Assembly (NCBI RefSeq): GCF_014284255.1 | Contig: NZ_JACOFV010000018.1 | Span: 46,631 to 110,630 of the forward strand | Length of the DNA stretch: 64,000 nucleotides | DNA from: Cognatundibacterium jejuense | GTDB taxonomy: Bacteria; Pseudomonadota; Gammaproteobacteria; Burkholderiales; Burkholderiaceae_D | Reading direction: 5' to 3' | In this document: in pieces, positions 56,301 to 64,000 of the stretch | Layout of the letters: each line of letters opens with the position of its first letter | Numbering within the stretch: position 1 is the stretch's first letter | Translations under genes and position numbers: made by a program | The notes under the pieces: generated by a model | What the model saw: the letters and a program-made list of their open reading frames with translations, nothing else | The model's database searches: none | What the model was told of the DNA's origin: nothing

Positions 56301-58001
56301 ATGAAGTTGACCAGGTTATCACTCGCGCTTGTACTTCTGTTCGCCACGGCAATTTCACCGATTGCCGTCGCTGCTGAAAATGTTCAGGCAAAGCCTCAGA
56401 TCAAAGCAAAAGCCCCATTTATTTGGGAAAACGCCACCGTCTATTTTTTGCTGACCGATCGTTTTTATAACGCTGACTCGATTTCGCATCTGGCCTATGA
56501 CAGACAGCAAGATGCTGCGCCATTGCGTGGTTTTATGGGCGGTAATCTGGCGGGCATTACCGCTAAAATCAAACAAGGTTATTTCAACAAACTTGGCGTT
56601 AATGCGATTTGGATCACGCCACCAGTTGAACAAATACATGGTGTGACCAATGAAGGCGCGGGGAATTCCTACGGATTTCACGGCTATTGGGCGGCCGATT
56701 TTACACAGGTCGACGCCAATTTGGGTAGTGCTGCGGACATGCGTGAACTGGTCGACACTGCACACGCGCATGGCATTCGGGTATTGTTGGATGTGGTGAT
56801 GAATCATGTCGGTCGCCAAACGCACATTGATGCCTTATGGCCAGACACCTGGGTAAGAACTGAACCGGTATGTACCTACAAAGATATTCCGTCGACCGTG
56901 AGTTGCGCTTTGGTCAAGGGTTTGCCGGACATTCGTACTGAGAGCAATGAAGACGTTGATCTACCGCCATCTTTAGCCGTCAAATGGAAGGCGGAAGGGC
57001 GCTACGAAAAAGAAATGCAAGAACTGGATGCTTTCTTTAAACGTACCGGTTATCCACGCGCACCGCGATATTACCTGATGAAATGGCATGCTGATTGGGT
57101 CAGGAAATATGGTTTGGACGGCTTCCGTGCAGACACGGTCAAGCATGTTGAGCCCGAAGTCTGGAAAGAATTTAAGCAAGTTGCCAGCGCCGCTTTTGAA
57201 GATTGGAAGCGCGAACATACAACCCAGAAGCTGGGCGACGAGCCGTTTTATATGACAGCTGAAGTGTACGGTTATAGCTTGGATCAAGGCTTGGATTTTG
57301 TCATGGATGGCGGCAGCAAAATCAATTTTTACGATCATGGTTTCGATAGTCTGATTAACTTTAGTTTTAAAAATGACGCCAAAAAAGATCCGGAGAGTTT
57401 GTTCAGCCATTACTCGGATCAGCTCAATGGTATTTTACGTAACCATTCAATACTTAATTATGTGAGTTCCCACGATGATTTGCAGCCGTTTGATCTGGAA
57501 CGACAAAAAGCATTGGAAGCTGGAACCAAACTCTTACTCAGCCCCGGTGCCGCGCAAATTTATTATGGTGACGAGACCGCCAGAGATATCAATGTCAGCA
57601 TCGCAGAAGGCGACGCGAAATTACGCTCCATGATGAATTGGGATGAACTGGAAAATCATACACATCGCGGCGGTATAGTTATCACTGAGGTGCTGGCGCA
57701 TTGGCGAAAGTTGGGAATGTTCCGGCACGATCATGTGGCGGTAGGCGCGGGTGTGCATCAGAAATTAAGTGATCATCCTTATACTTTCAAGCGAACTTAC
57801 CAGGGACACGGGCTGACAGACAAAGTCGTGGTGGCGATGGATATGCCAACGTCGCAATTTAATACTATTTCGGTACAAGGTGTATTTAAAAATGGTCAGA
57901 AATTGCGTGACTATTATTCCGGTAATGTCGCCACTGTCATCGGTGGAAAAGTTAATTTTCACAGCAAATCTGCAATGGCATTAATCGCGCTGGAACAATA
58001 A
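56301..58001 (+). CDS. Alpha-amylase family glycoside hydrolase (GH13)
   Basis: A 566-residue secreted or periplasmic enzyme with a signal peptide (LALVLLFATAISPIAVAAE). GH13 regions I-IV are visible: DVVMNH (near 164-169), GFRADTVKH with nucleophile Asp278, TAEVYG with acid/base Glu321, and SSHDD with Asp392. It should cut alpha-1,4-glucans or maltodextrins. It shares a message with the GH31 gene, which starts 2 bases after its stop. Confidence 0.96.
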   Translation: MKLTRLSLALVLLFATAISPIAVAAENVQAKPQIKAKAPFIWENATVYFLLTDRFYNADSISHLAYDRQQDAAPLRGFMGGNLAGITAKIKQGYFNKLGVNAIWITPPVEQIHGVTNEGAGNSYGFHGYWAADFTQVDANLGSAADMRELVDTAHAHGIRVLLDVVMNHVGRQTHIDALWPDTWVRTEPVCTYKDIPSTVSCALVKGLPDIRTESNEDVDLPPSLAVKWKAEGRYEKEMQELDAFFKRTGYPRAPRYYLMKWHADWVRKYGLDGFRADTVKHVEPEVWKEFKQVASAAFEDWKREHTTQKLGDEPFYMTAEVYGYSLDQGLDFVMDGGSKINFYDHGFDSLINFSFKNDAKKDPESLFSHYSDQLNGILRNHSILNYVSSHDDLQPFDLERQKALEAGTKLLLSPGAAQIYYGDETARDINVSIAEGDAKLRSMMNWDELENHTHRGGIVITEVLAHWRKLGMFRHDHVAVGAGVHQKLSDHPYTFKRTYQGHGLTDKVVVAMDMPTSQFNTISVQGVFKNGQKLRDYYSGNVATVIGGKVNFHSKSAMALIALEQ

Positions 58002-58003
58002 TA

Positions 58004-60430
58004 ATGAAGAACAATACACTGAACGTCAGCATCATTCATATGCTTGGTTTATCGGGGTTATTGATGAGCCTGCCTGTTGCTGCACAAAATGCGCAACGTA
58101 TGATTACGCATGTGGAGAAAAAATCCGACTCGCTCGAAGTAAAGACGAACGACGGGACTTACGTTTTCAAGCCCTATTCCTCTAGCATTTTAGAGACGAC
58201 CTTCCTCCCCGCAGGTGAAGCACAGACTTTGCTATCGCACGCGGTCGTGCTGACCCCTGAACATATTCATACCCAATTAACGAGCTCAGCAACGGCGATT
58301 GATTATGTCGCCGCAGACTTGCGAGTACACATACAAAAAACGCCATTTCAGATCAGCTATTCGTATAAAAATAATCCGCTGATTTCTGAGAAAAATGGTT
58401 ATCAGAAAAAAGATGGTAATGAGTCACTCGACTTTAATCTCGATGATAATGAAGCCTTATATGGGGCAGGGGCGCGTGCACTGGGAATGAATCGTCGCGG
58501 GTATCGCTTGCCGTTATACAACAAGGCGCATTACGGTTATGAAGATCATTCTGAACAAATGAATTTTTCCATGCCTTTGTTCTTTTCCTCCAAACGCTAT
58601 GGCATTCATTTTGACAACGCGGCAATTGGCACGTTGGATCTGGACAGCAAGAAAAATAATACACTGGCTTACGAGACCATCAGCGGCAGAAAAACCTATC
58701 AAATCATCGCCGGCGATTCGTGGACGGATGTGATTGCGAATTACACCAGCCTGACGGGCAGACAACCGTTGCCGCCACGTTGGGCGTTCGGTAATTTTGC
58801 CAGCCGCTTTGGTTACCATACCGAAGCCGAAGCGCGTCAGATTTTAGAAAAATACAAAGCAGATCAGATTCCGGTCGACGCGATTATTTTTGATTTGTAT
58901 TGGTTCGGAAAAGAAATCAAAGGAACCATGGGTAACCTGGCTTTTGATGCCGATAATTTCCCGCAACCCCAGAAAATGATCGCAGATTTTTCTGCGCAAG
59001 GCGTCAAGACGATTTTGATCACAGAGCCTTTTGTGTTGACGAGTTCTAGGAAGTGGCAAGAAGCCGTGGATCAGCATGTACTGGCGACGGATAAAAATGG
59101 ATTGCCGTACAAATATGATTTTTACTTTGGAAATACCGGTCTCATTGATATTTTTGATCCCCACGCGCAAAGCTGGTTCTGGAATATTTACAAAAATTTA
59201 AAAGCGTATGGTGTCGCTGGTTGGTGGGGGGATCTTGGAGAACCAGAGGTCCATCCTTCTGGTTTACTACATAAAACCGGCACTGCTGATGAAGTTCATA
59301 ATATCTACGGTCATGAATGGGCTAAACTGATTGCAGACGGTTACCAAAAAGACTTTCCAGATGAACGGCCATTTATTTTGATGCGCGCCGGATATTCCGG
59401 ATCGCAACGATTTGGCATGATTCCATGGTCTGGAGATGTCAACCGCACCTGGGGGGGATTACGTTCACAACCAGAGATCGCCTTGCAAATGGGAATGCAA
59501 GGAATGGCGTATATGCATTCTGATCTCGGTGGTTTTGCTGGCGCGAATTTGGATGATGAGTTGTACACACGCTGGTTGCAATATGGCGTTTTTCAGCCTG
59601 TCTTCCGTCCGCATGCCCAAGAAGAAGTCGCTTCCGAACCGGTTTTACGCTCGCCTGAGGCAAAGTCCCTGGCGAAGTCGGCAATCCAATTGCGTTATCG
59701 CATGCTGCCGTATAACTACACGTTAGCATTTGAAAATAACCAGCGCGGATTACCTTTGATGCGCCCACTGTTCTATGCTGAACCCGACAATCCGCGTCTA
59801 TATGCCAATGCGGATAGCTACTTGTGGGGGAATGATTTGTTGGTGCATCCTATTTTGCAGGCAGGCCTGAAGCAAGCCAGCGTTTATTTCCCGGCACAGA
59901 GCAAATGGTTCGATTTTTATACCAATCAAGAATATCCCGCAGGCAGTACGCAAGCCGTGAATGTCAGTACCGATCATATTCCGCTGTTTGTCAGAGCGGG
60001 CGCGTTTATTCCATTGGTTCCTGCGAAGCGCCAAATTCAAAATACGACGCAATATTCGACCACAGAATTGGAGCTACATTATTATCACGATCAAAGCGTA
60101 ACTCAGTCGCATGGCTACTTGTATGACGACGATGGTGTGACCGCGCAGGCATTTGAAAAAGCGGCATTTGCGTTATTACACTTCAATAGCAACTATCAAA
60201 ATAAGACATTGACGCTGAAATTGCGTACTGAAGCAGGCGCGCATTACGCACAGGCAGACCGATTGCTAGACTTGGTAGTTCACAATATCAATGCAAGCCC
60301 GAAGCAGGTTTTGATTGGTGGCAAGCAGGTTGACTTTAAATGGGATCAGCAAAACCAAAACCTGATGTTGGCATTGCGGTGGCACAAAAAATCTGACCAT
60401 TTAAATGTTGTGAAAATTATTATGTCATAG
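58004..60430 (+). CDS. GH31 family alpha-glucosidase
   Basis: An 808-residue periplasmic enzyme with a signal peptide ending near LPVAAQ. The GH31 catalytic barrel has nucleophile Asp410 in GWWGDLGEPE and acid/base Asp478 in PWSGDVNRTW, with the MRAGYSGSQRF segment between. It would release glucose from maltodextrins made by the amylase. Compared with the truncated GH31 at 1-1650 it lacks the discoidin-like and NPCBM modules. It ends with a beta-sandwich tail. Confidence 0.96.
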   Translation: MKNNTLNVSIIHMLGLSGLLMSLPVAAQNAQRMITHVEKKSDSLEVKTNDGTYVFKPYSSSILETTFLPAGEAQTLLSHAVVLTPEHIHTQLTSSATAIDYVAADLRVHIQKTPFQISYSYKNNPLISEKNGYQKKDGNESLDFNLDDNEALYGAGARALGMNRRGYRLPLYNKAHYGYEDHSEQMNFSMPLFFSSKRYGIHFDNAAIGTLDLDSKKNNTLAYETISGRKTYQIIAGDSWTDVIANYTSLTGRQPLPPRWAFGNFASRFGYHTEAEARQILEKYKADQIPVDAIIFDLYWFGKEIKGTMGNLAFDADNFPQPQKMIADFSAQGVKTILITEPFVLTSSRKWQEAVDQHVLATDKNGLPYKYDFYFGNTGLIDIFDPHAQSWFWNIYKNLKAYGVAGWWGDLGEPEVHPSGLLHKTGTADEVHNIYGHEWAKLIADGYQKDFPDERPFILMRAGYSGSQRFGMIPWSGDVNRTWGGLRSQPEIALQMGMQGMAYMHSDLGGFAGANLDDELYTRWLQYGVFQPVFRPHAQEEVASEPVLRSPEAKSLAKSAIQLRYRMLPYNYTLAFENNQRGLPLMRPLFYAEPDNPRLYANADSYLWGNDLLVHPILQAGLKQASVYFPAQSKWFDFYTNQEYPAGSTQAVNVSTDHIPLFVRAGAFIPLVPAKRQIQNTTQYSTTELELHYYHDQSVTQSHGYLYDDDGVTAQAFEKAAFALLHFNSNYQNKTLTLKLRTEAGAHYAQADRLLDLVVHNINASPKQVLIGGKQVDFKWDQQNQNLMLALRWHKKSDHLNVVKIIMS

Positions 60431-60497
60431 TTGTTAAAATGAGCTCGATCAATTTGGCTGTGGTAAATTGCTGATGTTTTTATAATGCGAAAAAATA

Positions 60498-60597
60498 TAG
60501 GACTTACGCAAAACCGCCCCAGCGGGGTTATAGCTCCTAGCCGTACCCGTGTACTGTCATCGCCATGCATTGCTGGAACAATTTTGCGTAAGTACTA
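60498..60597. mobile_element. MITE-like element without transposase
   Basis: Perfect 12-base terminal arms ACTTACGCAAAA (60502-60513) and TTTTGCGTAAGT (60582-60593); allowing one mismatch the arms extend to TAG/CTA at 60498-60500 and 60595-60597. The roughly 100-base element carries no gene and has a small inner CCCC-AGC-GGGG hairpin. The arms resemble ends of IS5-type elements. It lies between the GH31 and Glk-RpiR genes; the rest of this 310-base gap shows no other feature. Confidence 0.7.
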
Positions 60598-60740
60598 AAA
60601 TAGATTTGGAAAACGAGACGAAAAATCGCGCTCGTACATTAGATTGACGCTTGCGGTCTTTGCCAGCGCGTTCATCTGGTGGAAGAATTCTCTATTGGCA
60701 AAAAATTTGCGTATGCCGTATTACATTGAAACCGAGAACC

Positions 60741-62633
60741 ATGACTGAAAACGGATTGAAAGAGCACGCTTACACTGAGCAGACATATTCTCAGCAGAAT
60801 AATGGCGCCGGGTTTTCCGGCGGCCCCAGATTACTTGCCGACATCGGCGCTACGCATGCGCGCTTCACCCTTGAAACCTCGCATGGTGTTTTTGAAGCGG
60901 TGAAAGTATTTAAATGTGACGAGTATGCCGGTATCATTGATTTGTTGAAGGCCTACCTGGATCAACATCAAGCAAAACGCATACATCATGCTGCATTTGC
61001 CCTGGCCAATCCTATCGATGGCGATTATGTCCGCATGACCAATCGTGCCTGGGAATTTTCTATCGAAGACGTACGGCGTGAATTTGGCTTATATACGCTG
61101 CTGATCGTCAATGACTTCACTGCTCTGGCGATGTCTTTACCGGGATTGCAGCCAGATGATTTAATGCAAGTGGGTGGCGGAAAGTCAGTTGCTAAGTCTG
61201 TCATTGGTGTTCTGGGGCCTGGCACTGGACTTGGTGTTTCCGGTCTGATTCCGACCTCTGATGGTTTTGTGACCCTTGGTTCTGAGGGCGGTCATGTTAA
61301 CTTTGCACCTTGTGATGAGCGCGAATATGCGATTTTGCAATTTGCATGGAAAGAATGGCCGCACGTTTCGACCGAACGGCTTATTTCCGGACCCGGACTG
61401 GAATTGATTTATCGCGCTTTAGCCGATAGAAATAAGCAAACCGTTAAACCGCTGGCCGCACAAGAAATTATGCACGGCGCATTGCAGGAAGCAGATCCTT
61501 TGTGTCTGGAAAGTATTGATTGCTTTTGCGGTATGCTGGGGAGCTTCAGCGCCAATCTTGCTGTGACTCTGGGGGCTTTTGGCGGCATTTATATCGGTGG
61601 CGGAATTGTGCCGTTGATGGGCGAGCGTTTTCATCAATCCGCTTTCCGTAGCCGTTTTGAGGCCAAGGGGCGTTTTAGTAGTTATCTTGCACAAATCCCC
61701 ACTTATGTGATCACGACGCCCAATCCGGCGTTTTACGGCGTTTCTGCGATCCTTTCGGAACACTTGCGGGGCCGCAGTGGCGATAGTTCACTGATGGACA
61801 GGATACAGGCTATACAAGCCGAGCTGACACCGGCGGAGCGCCGTGTCGCGACCTTGGTGTTGGAAAATCCTCGCACTGTGCTCAATGAGGCAATCGTGGA
61901 AATCGCCCGCCTCGCTGATGTCAGTCAACCAACGGTCATCCGTTTTTGCCGCTCGATGGGATTTACAGGTCTGGCCGATTTTAAACTTAAATTTGCCAGC
62001 AGCCTGACCGGTACGATTCCGGTCCGTCATAGTCAGGTGAGAAGAAGCGATAGTACCCATGATTTAAGTGCTAAGGTCATCGATAATACCGTGTCGGCGA
62101 TTTTGAGTTTCCGCGATCAGATGGAAGTACATGCGATTGATCAGGCGATTGCCTTGCTGCGTAAAGCGAATAAAGTCGAGTTTTATGCAATGGGTAATTC
62201 ACGCGCCGTGGCTTTGGATGGTCAACATAAATTCTTCCGCTTCCGCATCCCGACCGCCATTTATGGCGATGCGCATTTGTTTTCAATGGCAGCAGAATTG
62301 CTTAATCCCGGTGACGTGGTGATTGTTGTCAGCAATTCTGGTAAGTTGCCCGAACTTTTAAAAGCCGTGGATTCTGCTTTGCATGCGGGCGCTGATGTCA
62401 TTGCAATCGCACCACACCAGTCGCCGCTGGCGAAAAAAGCGACCGTCTGTCTGGCGGTCAATCATACCGAGGACAATGCGACGTTCTTATCGATGATTTC
62501 ACGCATATTGCAATTATTACTGATCGATATTTTAACCGTTGGACTGTCGGTAGATGCAACGCACGACGAAGGCAGCAAACAAAAAGAGTTATCGCATTTT
62601 AGTCATTTATTGATTTCGCATTTGGATAGTTGA
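60741..62633 (+). CDS. glk: Bifunctional glucokinase / RpiR (HexR)-type transcriptional regulator
   Basis: A 630-residue fusion. Residues 30-345 form a glucokinase (LLADIGATHARFTLE, ALANPIDGDYVRMTNRAWEF, LIVNDFTALAMSLPG, LGPGTGLGVSGLIP, SEGGHVNFAP). Residues about 355-440 are an RpiR HTH (LTPAERRVATLVLENPRTVL, VSQPTVIRFCRSMGF). Residues about 470-620 are a SIS sugar-phosphate-binding domain (FYAMGNSRAVALDGQHKFFR; VIVVSNSGKLPELLKAVDSA). The first part makes glucose 6-phosphate; the second would sense a sugar phosphate such as KDPG. ATG 60741 is chosen (GAGAA before it); the frame back to 60651 is not family-like. Confidence 0.95.
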   Translation: MTENGLKEHAYTEQTYSQQNNGAGFSGGPRLLADIGATHARFTLETSHGVFEAVKVFKCDEYAGIIDLLKAYLDQHQAKRIHHAAFALANPIDGDYVRMTNRAWEFSIEDVRREFGLYTLLIVNDFTALAMSLPGLQPDDLMQVGGGKSVAKSVIGVLGPGTGLGVSGLIPTSDGFVTLGSEGGHVNFAPCDEREYAILQFAWKEWPHVSTERLISGPGLELIYRALADRNKQTVKPLAAQEIMHGALQEADPLCLESIDCFCGMLGSFSANLAVTLGAFGGIYIGGGIVPLMGERFHQSAFRSRFEAKGRFSSYLAQIPTYVITTPNPAFYGVSAILSEHLRGRSGDSSLMDRIQAIQAELTPAERRVATLVLENPRTVLNEAIVEIARLADVSQPTVIRFCRSMGFTGLADFKLKFASSLTGTIPVRHSQVRRSDSTHDLSAKVIDNTVSAILSFRDQMEVHAIDQAIALLRKANKVEFYAMGNSRAVALDGQHKFFRFRIPTAIYGDAHLFSMAAELLNPGDVVIVVSNSGKLPELLKAVDSALHAGADVIAIAPHQSPLAKKATVCLAVNHTEDNATFLSMISRILQLLLIDILTVGLSVDATHDEGSKQKELSHFSHLLISHLDS

Positions 62634-62931
62634 TCTGATTTCTCTGTTTAAACTTTTAAACGGGGATCAACGTGTAGATACTGTTATCCAAGGCTATCCT
62701 AATTTAATATGTAAAACGATCGCTCGCTTCAGAGCCAATCTGGGTGCAACCCGCCTGCGAGGCGAATTTGAAGGATGTCATGTGGCGATTCGGTGAGCCG
62801 CAAAATCCCTCACAGAAACGCCACAGCATGCCGTAAAAACGTACAATGCTGGTTTATTGCCAGTTCGCAGTATGTTTCTATAAGTTGTACATATGTTGTG
62901 ATCGGCACACTCTCATTTTTATTGGTTTTTT
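62634..62931. other. Intergenic region between glk fusion and the DUF6348-like gene
   Basis: About 300 bases. A weak palindrome GTTTAAACTTTTAAAC sits near 62646-62661 close to the glk stop. Nothing else is recognised; a promoter for the next gene should be here. Confidence 0.45.
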
Positions 62932-63774
62932 ATGTCTCTGATTCAAGCTTTTAAAGCGCTCGCTGGCAAATTCAAAAACGCTACAGCGTCAGAAAACCCG
63001 GTCGTTACTACAACACCGGCATTGCTCGTGAGTGATCCTATGTTATTGGCATTGCTGAGCAATACGCTGAAGCAGACATCGCTGACGGTTGAACAGACTG
63101 AATCGCAGCTGTTGACGCCAGAAGGTCTGGTGTTTGCCGTACAACAAGTTGAAAGTGTAGTGCTAGGGGAGGGACGGGTACGGACGTGTACTAAAATTTA
63201 TGCCTGGCATCCGACTTATTTTCCGCAAGGTATTTTTGAGTTTCAACATGCGTTAGCAGCAACAGAAGAGGCGGCATTCATTGATGGTTTTACGCAATGG
63301 ATGAACATCGATTTGCAGGTCTTGTTGGATGCGACCCGCGATGTACCGGTCAACTGCACTGTGATAGAGATGAATACGGCGGCGGATGAAGTAAACGCGA
63401 CAGCACATTATCGTCAGGTAATCTTAGGACCGGTAGCACATTTAGCAAGCCAGCCTGCACCTAAGAAAAAAGAAGATCATCCATTTTGCCCTTGCTGCTT
63501 GTTTACTGAAAGCATGACGGCATTTCACGATCTACTGCAGAGTGATCAGTTTATTGGAGTGCGTTTATTTGCATCGCGCGATAACCACGGGGTGTTGGCA
63601 GCAGATTGCCGGGTAAATGGCGAGGATTTTCAGGCGGCAGTTACGCCTTTGGTGCATTATGCAGAAAGCTGGCCGCAGCGTGGGCTGGAGTTCCGTAAGC
63701 AATATATCGTGATCCGTAGCGTCAGCCGTAGTTTGGACACGGCGAGCAAGATGGCAATGCCGCTACCAGAATAA
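62932..63774 (+). CDS. Conserved protein, DUF6348-like
   Basis: A 280-residue cytoplasmic protein without export signal or membrane helices. The middle shows YFPQGIFEFQHALAATEEAAFIDGFTQWMNIDL, the end contains FCPCCLFTESM, a CPCC motif that could bind zinc or form a redox pair. The layout matches DUF6348-type proteins, whose function is not known. It ends just before a strong terminator. Confidence 0.75.
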   Translation: MSLIQAFKALAGKFKNATASENPVVTTTPALLVSDPMLLALLSNTLKQTSLTVEQTESQLLTPEGLVFAVQQVESVVLGEGRVRTCTKIYAWHPTYFPQGIFEFQHALAATEEAAFIDGFTQWMNIDLQVLLDATRDVPVNCTVIEMNTAADEVNATAHYRQVILGPVAHLASQPAPKKKEDHPFCPCCLFTESMTAFHDLLQSDQFIGVRLFASRDNHGVLAADCRVNGEDFQAAVTPLVHYAESWPQRGLEFRKQYIVIRSVSRSLDTASKMAMPLPE

Positions 63775-63801
63775 ATGTTGATTGATAATGATTTTGAACG
63801 A

Positions 63802-63831
63802 AAAAATGGCAGGGAAAACCCTGCCATTTTT
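63802..63831. terminator. Bidirectional rho-independent terminator
   Basis: AAAAATGGCAGGG (63802-63814), loop AAAA, CCCTGCCATTTTT (63819-63831). A perfect 13-base stem with A- and T-runs, placed between convergent genes. Confidence 0.95.
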
Positions 63832-63851
63832 GTTTGAGCTAAGTTCCAGAG

Positions 63852-64000
63852 TTATTTCAAGAACTGCTCGTTACCGACCATACCGATTTTGGTCACACCC
63901 AGACGTTGAGCTGCAGCCATTACAGCAGCGACCGATTTGTACGGTACGACTGCGTTCGGACGCAGGTGAACTTCTGGCTGATTTGGATTGCTTGCCACTT
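63852..64000 (-). CDS. exbD: ExbD/TolR biopolymer transport protein, C-terminal part (cut by window edge)
   Basis: Reading the minus strand gives NQPEVHLRPNAVVPYKSVAA, then AAAQRLGVTKIGMVGNEQFLK and a stop at 63852-63854. This is the periplasmic C-terminal domain of ExbD/TolR proteins (RxDxxxxYxxV-type segment followed by TKIGMVG). With ExbB and TonB it would energise outer-membrane receptors such as the one at 51995. The N-terminus lies beyond the window, so ExbD against TolR rests on sequence style only. Confidence 0.85.
   Translation of the reverse strand, partial: VASNPNQPEVHLRPNAVVPYKSVAAVMAAAQRLGVTKIGMVGNEQFLK

Overview
The window looks like a chromosomal segment of a betaproteobacterium in the order Burkholderiales, most likely family Oxalobacteraceae (Undibacterium or a close relative). 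This is inferred from moderate base composition, the gene order recA-recX-DUF2889-sucC-sucD, the pgk-pyk-fba-purC-purE-purK-tsaC block, the miaB-phoH-ybeY-corC-lnt block, a type IV pilin with its TfpX and PglL partners, and a fused glucokinase/RpiR regulator. No rRNA, tRNA, CRISPR array, prophage or transposase was recognised.

Layout. 0-7 kb: the 3' end of a GH31 glycosidase with carbohydrate-binding modules, a TPR protein, a GNAT acetyltransferase, a large soluble TPR-GAF histidine kinase and a frameshifted CPBP protease. 7-11.7 kb (minus strand): a probable copper locus with an MbnH-like dihaem protein, an MbnP-like lipoprotein, an outer-membrane protein and two small Cys/His proteins. 11.8-18.5 kb: recA under a LexA box, recX, sucCD, and a PP2C phosphatase/FHA pair. 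18.6-28.7 kb: a 1241-residue PAP2/spermidine-synthase-like membrane fusion, a Sel1-repeat protein, and a pilin glycosylation module (pilA with a sigma-54 promoter, tfpX, a TPR membrane protein, pglL).

28.7-34.7 kb: moaC, a BepA-like M48 protease, a YheT-type hydrolase, small conserved genes and azlCD. 35-43 kb: lower glycolysis (pgk, pyk, fba) and purine synthesis (purC, purE, purK), then tsaC. 43-51 kb: a SemiSWEET transporter, a flavin reductase, and miaB-phoH-ybeY-(KirBac channel)-corC-lnt.

51-63 kb is a maltodextrin-use locus: a TonB-dependent receptor, an SLC45-like MFS transporter, a GH13 amylase, a GH31 alpha-glucosidase, and a glucokinase fused to an RpiR/HexR-type regulator. Together these would import oligosaccharides through the outer membrane, hydrolyse them, move sugar inward and phosphorylate glucose. 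Palindromic GTAGT/ACTAC sites precede the receptor gene and are candidate operators for the fused regulator. The window ends with a DUF6348-like gene and the 3' end of an exbD/tolR gene on the minus strand.

The most noteworthy points are the PAP2/spermidine-synthase fusion, the MbnP/MbnH locus with paired small Cys/His proteins, the Glk-RpiR locus with its palindromes and a 100-bp MITE-like element in the promoter region of the fused gene, and the KirBac gene inserted in the ybeY-corC-lnt block.
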